A stretch of DNA of 64,000 bases from Tupaia tana (GCA_026018925.1 JAKSZU010000004.1:16832095-16896094); one strand, 5' to 3'. Positions 32,205 through 43,753 are shown, counted from the first letter of the stretch. Made by a program: numbers and translations. Notes: generated by a model not told the origin, from the sequence alone.

Positions 32205-32257
32205 CAGCTTCGAGGTCCCAAATAGAATCGCAACTCAGGCCAGCCAGGAAGCAGACG
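32205..32257 (-). other. PRDX1: PRDX1 first (non-coding) exon
   Basis: The donor GCTG|GTGAGT is at 32204-32203 on the minus strand. The 5' boundary is estimated at about 25-30 bases downstream of the TATA box, so it is approximate. Confidence 0.65.
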
Positions 32258-32400
32258 CGGGAAGCTTGCGCGGGGCGCTGCCTTTATAACTTGTAGGGCT
32301 CTCGCGAGAGTCGGAGCGGGTCGGGGGTGCGGGAGGTGCAGAGAGGAGGGGGATCTGGCCGAGCCCCGCCCCGGCGCGCCCCGCTGGAATGACTCAGCGC
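32258..32400 (-). promoter_or_regulatory. PRDX1: PRDX1 core promoter: TATA box, CGCG palindrome, antioxidant-response-like site
   Basis: The minus strand shows TATAAA at 32283-32288 and the palindrome TCTCGCGAGA at 32300-32309, a recurrent housekeeping-promoter element. ATGACTCAGC at 32389-32398 on the plus strand fits the antioxidant response core RTGACNNNGC with an embedded AP-1 site. NRF2 control of PRDX1 is established; its use of this exact site is inferred. Confidence 0.65.
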
Positions 32401-32894
32401 TTTCCCTGGCTGGGGTGGCCGTGGGCCCGGAATCCCCCCCTTTTGCAACACAGGGCTCGGGTCCGTGGGGGAAGCGCGGTCTTGACCGTCTCCGGACCAG
32501 GCATCCCGGTTCGCCCGCGCTCTCTGCCGGAGACTTCCAGGACTTTTGTGCGCTGTGCCCGCAGGCCCAAGTCAGGGGCAGGGTCCTTGCTGCTGCTCGC
32601 AGAGGACCCCAAGCCCTGAGGACTGTCGATCCTAATCTCTCTCGTGTCCGCCCCGGCCTGGGCTGACCCTTGTTACCCTCACCTCTTAGCCGCCTTTGTT
32701 TTCTTGGACGAGAGGGTTGCTGCTTACTGTGTCCCATCCAGCCCTTTTACCACTGTGACTGAAAGAGGTCTTTCTGAAATCTGATCACGGCACTTCTCAG
32801 ATTTGTGGTTTAAAAACTGGGGCTTTTAAAAGCACACACACACAGAGAAACTGGGGCTCTGTAGTCAATTTCCTGAGTTGAAACTCCACAATAT

Positions 32895-33148
32895 TGGAGG
32901 CCGGCAGGTGGTGTGGAGGTTGGGACTGGATCCTACATGGCCGACTGCACCGGTCAAGTGCAGGACAGGAACCTTGAAGATCATTCCTGGCGTGTGTGAA
33001 TGCAAGCCCGCAGTCTCCAAAGGAGAATAGAGGGGAAGGAATTACAGCTTGGCAGTACTCCTGATCTCACCCCCTGGGGGTGATTTCTCACTTTCACTTT
33101 GTCTCTCTTCTGGGAGTGCAAGCACCTTATAGGAAACTTAAACAAACT
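32895..33148 (+). mobile_element. Old type C SINE
   Basis: Head AGGCCGGCAGGTGGTGTGGA; the first repeat outside the PRDX1 CpG island. Confidence 0.65.
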
Positions 33149-33575
33149 GCAATACTGTTATGTGTGACCTTATTCATCTTTCTTCACTCGTAAAATGGGA
33201 ATAATACTAGTATTTCATTGAAATCATCTGTGTAGCTCATTTAGCACTGTACCTGGTTATTACAGATTAGAAATGTTAGCTATTGTTATAATACATCCAC
33301 CTCACTAACTACACCCAAAACAGAACAAACCTGTTTCAAGCCTGAATAGCCATTCAGCATGTCTTTGAAGGTCAGCTGAAGCATTACTTGTCTGAAGTTG
33401 TTCAGACCTTGGCTCATCCCCAGACTTGACCATTGTGTTGAGAAAAATAGGTCTTTTACTTGTTTACAAGTCTGCCTTTCCCTTTCAAACTGACTTTCTC
33501 AAGAGTAGGATTTGGGTCACATCCAACTCTGTATCCAAGTCACAACACAGCATCTGATATAAAATAGGAGCTTCT

Positions 33576-34264
33576 GGGGCCAGCAAGTAGCATAGTGGAC
33601 TCCCACATGGCCTACCACGGTTCAAGTCCCAGACCTGACAGCTTGCTTTCTCACTTTCTCTCTCTTTTTCTGTCTCTCTCTGGTGTGTGCACATGCCCTA
33701 TGGCAAGGTGTTTAAAAAATAATAATGAATTGGGACTAGCAGATGGTATAGTGGCTACATCACTGGACTCCCACATGGCCGATTATGGGTTCAAGTTCTG
33801 GACCTGAAGGCTTGAAACTCACGCCAGGCGTGTGTGCTTGTGTCCAAAATCCCAGGAGTAGACTGGAGGAGAAAGGATTGTGGTGTGGCCATCTCCCCAG
33901 GACTGATTTCTCACTTTCTGTCTCTCCAGCAAGAACATGTGCCCTATAGCAAAAATCTCTCTAAAAATAAAAAATATAATAATAATAAATACAAAATTCT
34001 TTATTTTTAAAATGGGAGTTTAGGGACCGGCCAGCAAATGGTGTAGCAGTTACTTTGCTAGACTTCTACATAGTTGACCTCAGTTTGAGTCTCGTACCTG
34101 GCAACTTAAAACTCACACGGGGTACATGTGTATGTGTGCCCAAGATCCCAAAAGTAGAATGGAGGAGAAGGTAGGCCATCCCCACTGGGTGGTGATTTCT
34201 TGCTTTCTGTCTCTCTGGTGAGCACACATGCCCTATAGCAAAAATCTCCAAATAAATAAATGAA
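33576..34264 (+). mobile_element. Three SINEs in tandem (B/C, C, C)
   Basis: Copies at 33576-33728 (head internally deleted), 33731-34000 and 34022-34264. The 33149-33575 stretch before them holds nothing I can assign. Confidence 0.7.
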
Positions 34265-34609
34265 TGGAGCTCAGTCACTGAGCATTCAAGGAACAATGTT
34301 ATGTCCTCCCTCCCCACTCCTTGCCTCCTAAAGTAGAATAGGAAATGGGGAAGTGCTGTGTCATGCTGGCTGAGCATCTCAGTTTTTTGATATTTATCAT
34401 CCTACTTTGCATTAGTAGTGATCTTTTCAATTTAATTTGCTCTTTTTTTCTCTGCCTGAGGCTGTAACATTATATGGCATTATTCATTTCTTCCTGGATG
34501 GAGCAGGGATAGCCTAGAAGTTGAGTTTAATAATGAATGATTATTGCTATGGGCAGGTCAAACCAAGAACAGTCTTACTCTATTCCATTAAAAATTACCA
34601 TCTCGAGGA

Positions 34610-34862
34610 AACCAGCAGTTAGCGTAATGGCTATGTTGCTGGTCGACCGTGGTTCGTGTCTCAGATCCAGTGGCTTAAAACTCACGCTGGGCGCGTGTGC
34701 ATGCGTGCCCAAGATCCTGAGAGGAGAATGGAGGAGAAGGGATTGCGGCGTGACCATCCCCCCTGGGGGGTGATTTCTCACTTTCTGTCTCTATGTCTCT
34801 CTCTGTCTGTCTGGTGAGCGCATGCGCCCTATAGCAAAAAACCTCTCAAAAAAAAAAAAAAA
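34610..34862 (+). mobile_element. Type A SINE at the 5' edge of the VPS72 retropseudogene
   Basis: Perfect 20-base target duplication aaaaattaccatctcgagga at 34590-34609 and 34863-34882. The head has lost about 12 bases after TTGCTGG. Confidence 0.92.
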
Positions 34863-34882
34863 AAAAATTACCATCTCGAGGA

Positions 34883-35897
34883 GCTGCTGGTGGTGGCGGT
34901 GTCTCTGTAGGCGACATGAGTTTGGCTGGGAGCTGGGGCCTCCAGAAGACTGTGACTCGGGAAGAGAAGGCTCTGTTACCACTAGAACTGCAAGATGATG
35001 ACCCTGACAGTCTGAAGTCTATGCGTCAATCTACAGCAGAGCACACTCAACAAACATTCCTTTGAGTTCAAGAGAGGCAGGGCCAATCATGGCGGCAAAG
35101 GGGCCCCCCTGTGAGCGGCCATTGACTCAGGAAGAGCTGCTCAGGGAGGCCAAGATCACAGAGGAGCTCAACCTACGTTCACTAGAGACATATGAGCGGC
35201 TCGAGGCCTACAAAAAGAAGCAGGTTCACAAGAAGGGAAGTGTCCTAGGCCCATAGTCACCTATCATTCGGTGACGGTGCTGCTCCTTGGGGAGCCAGGA
35301 CCCACGGAAGAGGACATGGATGTAGAAGGACTTGATCTGCTCCCCCGGCTTCTGCACTGACTCCCCATGCTGGGACTGGACCTGTCATCCCCCCGCTTGC
35401 TGCTCATGGACCTTCATCACTTTTAGTGATGATGCAACATTTGAAGAATGGTTCCCCCAGAATCAGCCCCCAAAGGTCTGCCCAGTGACCCATCGTCCAG
35501 ACTTATATCGGGACCCAGTCACGGACATCCCCTATGCCACCGCTGGAGCCTTCAAGATCATCCGTGAGGCCTACAAGAAAGAAGTACATCGCTGCCCTCA
35601 GACTGCCACTCACGGCCTCAGCCCTGGGCTGCTCCAGAGCCCCTCCCTGGCTCTGGGCCCCAAGATTTGCGCCAGAAAATTGTCATCAAATGAAGAGAGG
35701 TCTAGTCCTTAACCATCTCCTTCCTGCCCAGACTTGGGGCTCTTGATGTTCCCTGTCCTCCCTCTGATCCTTCCTTTTGTCATTCTTGATCTTTGCTCCA
35801 CCCTTTTCTGTATTTCTTTCCCCATCTTTTCCCTAGTTGCTACTGGTTTTGTTGTGTTTTTAATCTAATAAAATAGGAAGATTCTGAAAAAAATAAT
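34883..35897 (+). pseudogene. VPS72: VPS72 (YL1) processed pseudogene
   Basis: An intronless copy of the gene for a SRCAP/TIP60 (H2A.Z) complex subunit. A 5' leader precedes ATG at 34916, then MSLAGSW, an internal deletion of most of the acidic N-terminal region, then REEKALLPLELQDD, LTQEELLREAKITEELNLRS and the YL1 C-terminal block (FITFSDDATFEEWFPQ, VTDIPYATAGAFKIIREAYK), ending at TGA 35691-35693. Frameshifts break the frame. AATAAA is at 35867-35872, followed by an A-rich tail. The 12-base target duplication aaattaccatct occurs at 34592-34603 (repeated at 34865-34876) and 35898-35909, so this is an L1-mediated retrocopy. Confidence 0.92.
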
Positions 35898-36247
35898 AAA
35901 TTACCATCTTATATACACCATATGCCAGGCACAGGGCTGGGCACTTGAGCTAATTTGTACCATTTTAGAACCAAAAAATTTATCCTAGTCCCCCCAAAAT
36001 GTTAAACATCGATTCCTCTTCTAAATATTAAAAATGAAAACAGCAAAACAAAAATTGGAGAGAGACAGAACAGAGGAAAAATCCTGTTGAACATTTGTCT
36101 CAGTAATGATGGACTCTCCCCATTGAACAGTGAAGAGTTTGAACTGTGGGAGTGAAGAGGCTCGCTCACAGGGCCTGGTGTATTTATTCATATCCCATTA
36201 TGTTCTATCACTGTTAACAGTAGTCTGGGAAAGAGTCTTCCTGTTCT

Positions 36248-36491
36248 GGGACCAGCAGTTAGCGTAATGGCTATGTCGCTGGACTCCCATGTAGTCGACC
36301 GTGGTCTGTGTCCGGACCTGGTGGCTTAAAACTCACGCCGGGCACGTGTGCATGCATGCCCAAGATCCTGAGAGGAGAATGGAGAAGGTATTGCGGTGTG
36401 GCCATTTTCCCTGGGGGGTAATTTCTTGCTTTCTGTCTCTCTGGCGAGCGCATGCACCCTATAGCAAAAACCTCTCCAAAAAAAAAAAAAA
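36248..36491 (+). mobile_element. Type A SINE
   Basis: Target duplication gagtcttcctgttct on both sides. Confidence 0.9.
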
Positions 36492-36533
36492 TGAGTCTTC
36501 CTGTTCTATTTACCTTTTTTTTTATAATGTACT

Positions 36534-36783
36534 TTTTTTTGGAGAGGTTTTTGCTATAGGGCGCATGCGCTCGGCAGACAGAGACAGAGAAACAGAAAGC
36601 AAGAAATCACCCCCCAGGGGGGACAGTCACGCCACAATCCCTTCTCCTCCATTCTCCTCTCGGGATCTTGGGTATGCACGCACACATGCCCGGCATGAGT
36701 TTTAAGCCACCGGGTCCAGGACGTGAACCGCGGTTGACTACATGGGAGTCCAGTGACATAGCCATTACGCTAACTGCTGGTCC
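36534..36783 (-). mobile_element. Type A SINE
   Basis: Target duplication taatgtactttttt / taatgtacttttta. Inverted relative to the preceding copy, 40 bases away. Confidence 0.9.
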
Positions 36784-36794
36784 CTAATGTACTT

Positions 36795-37034
36795 TTTAAA
36801 ATTTTTGCTATAGAATGTGTACGCTGGCTGAAGAGAGACAGATAGAAAGTGAGAAAGCACCCCCAAAGGGGAGGATGGCCATATTGTAATCCCTTCTTCT
36901 CCATTCTCCTGTTAGGATTAAGGCACACACACATGTGCCCAGTGCGTTTTCCAAGCCACCAAATCCGAGGCTCAAACAGTATAGCTGACCATGTGGGATT
37001 CAGTCATCTTCAACATGCCACCAGTTGGCTCTGT
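36795..37034 (-). mobile_element. Type C SINE
   Basis: GCTATAGAATGTGTACGCTGG start; head eroded (CAACATGCCACCAGTTGGC). Confidence 0.7.
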
Positions 37035-37103
37035 TTTTATTTAACTTTGTAGTACCAAACCTAGCACAGTAACTGGCACAGAAGCATTTAATAAATATTA
37101 GAG

Positions 37104-37690
37104 GGGCCAGCAGGTGGCGTGGTGGTTAAGGGTGTTGGACTCCCACATGGCCAACTGTGGTTTGCGTCCTGGATCTGGCGGCTTGCTTTCTCACTTTCCC
37201 TCTTTCTCTTTCTCTCACTCTGCCCTCTTTGGTCAAAAGTTAAATAAAAACAAATAAAGTAGTTCATTTAAAAAATAAATAAATACTAAAATGTCAGGGC
37301 CAGCAGGTGGCATGGTAGTTAAGGCACTGGACTCCCACAAGGCCAACTGTGATTCGAGACCCAGACTTGATGGCTTGCTCTCTCACATTTCTTTTTTCTC
37401 TCTCTGGTGAGCACAAGTGCCCTACAGCAAACATTCCCTATAGCAAACTTAAAAATAGTAACAATAATAATAAGTAATTTTTAAAAAAATAAATAAGTAC
37501 TAGAATGTACAGGAGGTTGGGCCAGCAGGTGGTGTGGTGACTGAGACATTGGACTCCCACATGGCAGACTGCAGTTTGAGTCCCGGACCTGGCAGCTTGC
37601 TTTCTCGCTTCCTCTCTCTCTCTTTCCCTCTCCCTCTCTGATCAAATTTAAATAAATAAAGTTAAATAAAATAATTCTTTAAAAAAAATA
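37104..37690 (+). mobile_element. Three type B SINEs in tandem
   Basis: Copies at 37104-37285, 37296-37492 (with GTGCCCTACAGCAAAC, type C-like) and 37517-37690. Confidence 0.78.
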
Positions 37691-38175
37691 GGAGTATTTC
37701 TACAGGCCTTAGGAATTAGTAGATTTAGGATGAGAAAAAAGAATGAGTTAAATCTATTCCTTGGTTTCTTATCTTAGTGACATGAATGATATCATTGACC
37801 AGTGACCCAGGAAACTGTGGAGGAGAAATAGGTTTGAAATTAAAAAAAAAAAAAAAAAAAAAAGATGAACATTTATTGAGTACTATTTCATAGATAAGGA
37901 ACCTGATACAGGAATTCAAGTGAATTGTCCAAGGTCATAGCTAATGGGTGTGGGGGCCAGATTCTATTCCAGGCAGCAGAGTTGCACAATATGCAGATGT
38001 GATATTAATATAGACTATCATGTGAATGGGGCCCCCTGACATTGTGTCTCAAAGCCTGAGACTGTGTGACTGACTAGGCCGTGTGACTCTAGAGTTAGAG
38101 GTGGTCTCTAACTGCCTCCTTCTCCTCTCTCTCTCTCTCTCTTTTTCTCTCTCTTTTTTAAGAATTATTTATTCA
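37691..38175. other. Unassigned stretch
   Basis: Contains a poly-A run at 37841-37863 and a CT tract at 38122-38158. No gene seen. Confidence 0.4.
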
Positions 38176-38357
38176 GGGCTGGCAGGTGGCATAGTAGTTA
38201 AGGGTGCTGGACTCCCATATGGGCAACCGCAGTTCGAGTCCCAGACCTGGTGGATTGGTTTCTCACTTTCTCTCTCTCTCTTTCGCTCTGTCTCTCTCTG
38301 GCCAAATTAAAATAAATAAGCAAATAAAATAAATAAAGTTAAAATAATTCTTTAAGG
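38176..38357 (+). mobile_element. Type B SINE
   Basis: The tail TAATTCTTTAA receives the next insertion. Confidence 0.8.
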
Positions 38358-38622
38358 GGGACCAGCAGTTAGCGTAATGGCTATGTCACTGGACTCCCAT
38401 GTAGTCGACCACGGTTCGAGTCCCAGACCTGGCGGCTTAAACACGCTGGGCGTGTGTGCATGCGTGCCCAAGATCCCGAGAAGAGAATGGAGGAGAAGGG
38501 ATTGCGGCATGGCCATCCCCCCGGGGGGTGATTTCTCGCTTTCTATCTCTCTGTCTCTCTCTGTCTGTCTGGCGAGCACATGCGCCCTGTAGCAAAAACC
38601 TCTCCAAAAAAAGAAAAAAAAA
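38358..38622 (+). mobile_element. Type A SINE in the type B tail
   Basis: Near-consensus body. Duplicated aattcttta on both sides. Confidence 0.88.
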
Positions 38623-38638
38623 TTAATTCTTTAAAAAA

Positions 38639-39149
38639 AGAATTATTTATTCAATTTTATTTATTATTATTTTTAATTTGTTGTAGGGCATGTATGTTTG
38701 CAAGAGAGACAGAGAGAGAGAAAGTGAGACAGCAAGCTGCCAAACTGTGGCCGGCCATGTAGGAGTCTAGCTCCTCAAACATTATATCACCTCCTGGCCC
38801 CCACCTCCTCTCTCTTTTAAAAGATTTATTTATTCTGTTTCTTATTATATTTTTAAAATTTATTTATTTAATTTTATTTATTCATTCATTTATTTTAATT
38901 TGACCAGAGAGAGAGAGAAAGCAAGCCACCAGGTCCTGGACTCAAACCGTGGTTGGCCATGTGGAAGTGTCCAGCACCTTAACCACCGTGCCACCTGCTT
39001 GTGCCTGTTATTATTATTTTTAAATTTGACCAGAGAGAGACAAAGGGAGACAAGAAAGTGAGAAAGCAAGCTGCCAGGTCTGGGACTCAAACCACAGTTG
39101 GCCATGTAGCAGTTCACCACCTTAGCCACCATGTCACCTGCTGGCTCCC
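38639..39149 (-). mobile_element. Three type B SINEs in tandem, reverse
   Basis: Copies at 38639-38801 (with TTGTTGTAGGGCATG, type C-like), 38819-39005 and 39006-39149. Confidence 0.75.
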
Positions 39150-39164
39150 CTTCCTCATCTCTTT

Positions 39165-39604
39165 TATTTCTTTAAATAATTATTTTAGGGACCAGCAGTT
39201 AGCATAATGGCTATGTCGCTGAACTCCCATGTAGTCGACCACGGCTCAAGTCCTGGACCTGGTGGCTTAAACTCATGCCGGGTGCGTGTGCGTGCGTACC
39301 CTAGATCCCGAGAGGAGAATGGAGGAGAAGGGATTGCAGCATGGCCATCCCCTGTGGGGGTGATTTCTCACTTTCTGTCTCTCTGTCTCTCTCTGTCTTT
39401 CTGGTGAGCACACACGCCCTATAGCAAAAACCTCTCAAAAATTTTTATTTTATTTAACTTTATTTATTTATTTATTTTTCGTTTGACCAGAGTGAGAGAG
39501 AGAGAGGAAAAAGTGAGAAAGCAAGCTACCAGGTCCAGGACTCAGACCTTGGTCAGCCATGTGGGAGTCCAGCACCCTTAACTGCCAGGCCACCTGCCAG
39601 TCTC
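39165..39604 (-). mobile_element. Type B SINE interrupted by a type A SINE
   Basis: Reverse type B (39165-39187 and 39440-39604). Type A (plus) fills 39188-39439 within its T/A tail. Confidence 0.78.
39188..39439 (+). mobile_element. Type A SINE
   Basis: Head CAGCAGTTAGCATAATGGCT; short CAAAAA end. Confidence 0.85.
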
Positions 39605-39730
39605 ACCCTTCCTCCTCTGTTAAAGAAAATAATCAGTTTGCTCTGGGACAACGCTGAGATGCTCACAGGTATCTAGGTGGAGGGGTTTAGAGATCACCCT
39701 TAGTGATGTTGATTTGAGAAATAGCAGCAT

Positions 39731-39930
39731 GGGGACCAGCAGGTGGCATAGTGGTTAAGAACGCTGGATTCCCACATGGCTGACCATGGTTCGAGTCTCA
39801 GACCTGGTGGCTTGCTTCCTCACTTTCTCTCTTTCTCTCTTGCTCTCTGTGTCTCTCAGTGGTGAAATAAAAATAAAAAAGAATTAATGAATAAATAAAT
39901 AAAGTTAAAATAGTTCTTTTTTAAAAAAAG
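39731..39930 (+). mobile_element. Type B SINE
   Basis: Head ACCAGCAGGTGGCATAGTGG, long AAAT-type tail. Confidence 0.8.
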
Positions 39931-40268
39931 AAATAGCACAGAAGTTTAGTTAAATATTTTATTGTGCTTTTTTTATAGCATGTCTACTGTCAGCTAGGTA
40001 TCAGACAAGCAAAGATGAATAAGACACCATCTTCTGAGTGTTTTGAAGAATCATTGAAGAATTAGAGAGAGTTCCAAGTAGAGAAAAGAATAAAAGAGGT
40101 AGGAAACAATAAAATATGTTTGGGGAACTACAAATAAATCTCTATCAGTGGAAAGTAAATGCAAAAAACTTAAATGTAAAGAGAAAGAATGTAGAGATGA
40201 GTTTATGAGGTGCCTGATAAGCCAGAATAAGTAATTCGGATTTTATCCAGGGATAAGACTAAATGTGA

Positions 40269-40762
40269 CGGACCAGTAGATGGCCTAACAGTTATGTCAC
40301 TGTACTCCCACATGGCCTGGATCCAGGGGCTTGAAACTCATGCCAGGCGTGTGTGCATGTGTGCCCAAAATCCCGAGAATGGAGAAGGGATTGTGGTGTG
40401 GCCATCTTCCCTGGGGAGTAATTTCTCACTTTCTGTCTGTCTCTCCAGCAAGCGCATGCACCCTATAGCAAAAATCTCTCTCTTAAAAAAAGAAAAAAAA
40501 AATGGGACCAGCAGTTGGCGTAATGGCTATGTTGCTGGACTCCCATGTCGATCGCAGTTTGCGTCCTGGACCCGGTGGCATAAAACTCACGCTGGGTGCA
40601 TGTGCGTGTGTGCCCAAGATTCCAAGAGGAGAACAGAAGAGAAGGGACTGTGGCATGGCCATCCCCTCTGGGGGGTGATTTCTCTCTTTCTGTCTGTCTC
40701 TGTCTGTCTGTCTGGCGAGCGCATGCGCCCTATAGCAAAAACCTCTCAAAAAAAAAAAAAAA
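40269..40762 (+). mobile_element. Type C then type A SINE in tandem
   Basis: Copies at 40269-40502 (type C, part of the head deleted) and 40503-40762 (type A, GTTGGCGTAATGG). Confidence 0.8.
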
Positions 40763-40909
40763 AGATTGAATGTGAGATTGTAGAAAGAAATTAAGTTTTG
40801 AATAGTAGAATGGCCATATCAGGTTGTATTTTTCATCATCCTGGTAGCTGCATAAAGAACAGTTTTAGGGGAACTAGAAGATATAGAATAAGAAAACCAA
40901 TAAGGAAGT

Positions 40910-41599
40910 ACTCAGCCATAAAAAACAAGGCCCTGGAATTTGATAGAAAGTGGATGCATATGGAAGATTTATTGCTGAGTGAAGCAAATCAGGCTATGAA
41001 AGAGAGATATTTGTATGTCTCCACTTAATATATGCCGACTGTCCACACTCTATCTTAGAGACTGAACGACTAAAGGACATAAAAGCATTAAAAATTGTTA
41101 TGGACTGGGACCAGCAGTTAGCATAATGGCTATGTCGCTGAACTCCCTCCCATGTAGTTGACTGCAGTTCAAGTCCCAGGCGCGTGTGTGTGCATGCCCA
41201 AGATCCCGAGAGGAGAATGGAGGAGAAGGGATTGCGGTGTGGCCATCCCCCTTGGGAGGTGATTTCTCGCTTTCTGTCTCTCTGTCTTTCTCTGTCTCTC
41301 TGGCGAGCACATGCAACCTGTAGCAAAAACCTCTCCAAAAAAAAAAAAAATGTTATGGACGCTAGAGACAAAGTGGAAAGAGTGAGGGAGGGGAAGAGCA
41401 TAGGAAAGGAAATTTAGGGGGAAAAATGGAGAGGTGAGACATTTGTGGGACACAGATATGGTTTATTATTTGTCGAGGAGGATGTGTATAGTATTCTCAA
41501 CTAGGCTGAACTGAGGTGTATATCATGCTGGGTAAAGTCTCTTTACAATCTAAATGATGTATAGCGATTAAATGTATAAATAATAATAATAAGAAGAAA
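40910..41599 (+). mobile_element. 5'-truncated L1 3' end, interrupted by a SINE
   Basis: Begins TACTCAGCCATAAAAAACAA, a typical L1 3' end segment, and includes GTGGATGCATATGGAAGAT. It ends in an AATAATAAT/AAGAAG tail. A perfect 20-base target duplication aagaaaaccaataaggaagt lies at 40890-40909 and 41600-41619. A type A SINE interrupts it. Confidence 0.8.
41106..41351 (+). mobile_element. Type A SINE inside the L1 fragment
   Basis: Target duplication tgttatggac on both sides. About 30 bases around the end of the tRNA-like head are missing (TCCCAGGCGCGTG). Confidence 0.87.
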
Positions 41600-42075
41600 A
41601 AGAAAACCAATAAGGAAGTTGTTGACATGACCAGGAAGAAAGAGGTCAAGAGCCTGAGTGAGGGCATTGCTGCCAAAAGTGGACAGGGGATCAAGTGGGA
41701 AAATTTGCAAGATCTGAAAGTTGGATAAAGGAATTGGAGGAGAGGAGGAGTCAAGAATGAATCCCAAGGGAACTGGGTGAAGAGGATTACAGTGCCTAGA
41801 AATGTCATGAAACAGATTTTGGAGGAGATGGTGAAGAGCCCACCTGGTGGCATGTTGAATTTGAGATTCCAAGTGGAAACGGCCAGGAAGCAGTTGGATG
41901 TGTGGAAACTTGAGGGAAAGGCTGTGGGATGGCAGAGACCCTCCCTGTCTAGTTCATCATGTCATAATGCTAATTCCTAGCAGCATGATTCCTAGCAAAT
42001 GGTTAGTACAATAGATAGTTGTTGAATAAATTAATGATGTATAACATTATAGACTATATATATCTATATGTATAT

Positions 42076-42077
<2 letters not shown>

Positions 42078-42131
<54 letters not shown>

Positions 42132-42132
42132 A
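42078..42132. repeat. (TA)n microsatellite
   Basis: About 25 TA units, nearly perfect. Confidence 0.9.
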
Positions 42133-42345
42133 AGAGAGAGAGAAAGAGAGAGAGAGAGTGTGCGTGCACCAGAGGGTGTGTACATTTCCCCAGAAAGGCC
42201 TCATCATGCCACAATCCTCCTTCCTCCAATTCTCCATCCTGCCAGAATCCTGGGCATGCCCATGTGCCTATGTCCAGTTTGGTTTTCAAACTAATGTGGC
42301 CTGGACTTGAACCCTGATCAGCCATAGGATCTGGCTCCTTCTGCA
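42125..42345 (-). mobile_element. Type C SINE next to a (TA)n tract
   Basis: Reverse copy, head eroded (CAGCCATAGGATCTGGCTCC). Confidence 0.6.
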
Positions 42346-42564
42346 GAACTATGGGGACAGCAGATTTTGACTTGATCACAGTAGCAAGGGTACTTGAAAC
42401 TGGGAATAAATGAAATCCTTGAGAAAATGATGAGAGGTAAGCCAAGAACCTCAGAAAATTTTTATGGAGGTAGAAGCACAAAAGCAATAAAAGGCAAATT
42501 AAGAAAAATAATACAAAATAAACACAGCCTTTTGTGAGTGAAGGGGCACTCATAAAGATAGATT

Positions 42565-42770
42565 GGGACCAGCAGGTGGCGAGGTGGTTAAGGCGCTGGA
42601 CACTCCGACATTGTCTACCATGATTGGAGTTTTGGACCTGATGGCTTGCTTTCTCACTTACCCTCTCTCTCTTTTTTTCTCTCTCTGTGTCTTTCATTGG
42701 TCAAATTAAAAATAAATGAATGAATAAATAAAATTAAACAATTCTCAAAAAAAAAAATAAAAGAAAAAGA
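42565..42770 (+). mobile_element. Type B SINE
   Basis: Head ACCAGCAGGTGGCGAGGTGG; target-like agatagattg on both sides. Confidence 0.82.
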
Positions 42771-43464
42771 AAAGATAGATTGTTTGCTCCAAAAATAATT
42801 TCCTTCAACTGCCACTGTCTGGGAGCCGAAGGGAACAATAAAAGAGAAGTTAAGGAGTCAATTAGTAGATATACAAACTGCCACCTGTAAAATTTACTTA
42901 ATAGGTTTTCTCTATTATCCTTCTTAAAAAAATCTATTAACTAAATTGTTGGTTACTGAGGGATTTAGGTGGGGCTTTGTTAGGAAGAATTACAGTCAGT
43001 GAGAAATGATCACATGAATCATATTTTATTCTATTTCTTAGAAGTGAGGGTCTTAGCATTTTCTCTATCCAGTTCAAATAAATAGGACCCTTCTTCACTG
43101 TGCAAAGAATCCAATCCTGACCTCATTCTTCAGAGGATTTAGTTCCTTCTCTCTGTTACCTTAAAGTAATATTCTCAAACATGAGTAACTTGAGGTTCTT
43201 TGCTGAAGAAAAAACATCCTTGAGGATCCCAATATTGGTTTAATTTATTAAATTTAATTATCTAACTTTCATTCATTTAATTTGATTTTTAAAATTTAAA
43301 CTAGTATTTTTATCGTTGGAAAATACTTTTTATTTCATACTGTATTCTTTGTCATAATCATTTCTGAAATGTGAAAATAAGTATACAGAATAAATGTAAC
43401 ATAGGAATATCTTTTTCTCTACATTTATTACTTTGAGATAAATGCTGCATTTTTTATTTTTAAA

Positions 43465-43575
43465 AAACTTAGCTTTACTGAAGTATAACTTACATACAAT
43501 AAATTCTCCATTTTAAACAGTTTGAGTAATTCTGACAAATGTATACACTTTAAAACTACCATAATAATGGAAATA
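43465..43575. mobile_element. Old L1M-like fragment
   Basis: TTTACTGAAGTATAACTTAC followed by CATTTTAAACAGTTTGAGTA and GACAAATGTATACAC is the common old L1 end segment. The rest of 42780-43750 is AT-rich with no other assignment. Confidence 0.45.
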
Positions 43576-43753
43576 TAGAGAATGTTTTAATTATCTTGAA
43601 ACTTTTTTTTGCAAAGGATTATATGTACTAAGTTCAATAGTTTACATATTAGCACTTAGAAATGTAATTGACAAACTAATATTTTAATAGGTTCCCCAGA
43701 CGGTCTGTTGAAAAAAATTTTAAATATTGATTCATAAAAATGTTTTATCCTTG

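Larger units (their letters stand above)
31450..32750. promoter_or_regulatory. CpG island around the PRDX1 promoter
   Basis: GC-rich, CG-dense and SINE-free, unlike its surroundings, and includes the first PRDX1 exon. Open frames on the plus strand here (for example 31453-31881) have no recognisable product. Confidence 0.7.
39940..42550 (-). mobile_element. Ancient L2-like remnant, reverse orientation
   Basis: Segments between younger insertions (about 39990-40265, 40765-40890, 41620-42000 and 42345-42560) resemble reverse-strand L2 sequence, for example TGTTGAATTTGAGATTCCAA and CAGTTGGATGTGTGG. Assignment is from memory of the consensus. Confidence 0.45.

Noticed and set aside
32201-32737. 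178-codon minus-strand open frame over the PRDX1 promoter
   Set aside because: It crosses the TATA box and first exon and has GC-biased composition; judged a chance frame.
35062-35256. 64-codon frame as a small VPS72-related gene
   Set aside because: It is part of a frameshifted retrocopy with target duplications and poly-A.
42047-42697. 216-codon open frame on the minus strand
   Set aside because: Composed of (TA)n repeats, SINE and L2 remnant translation.
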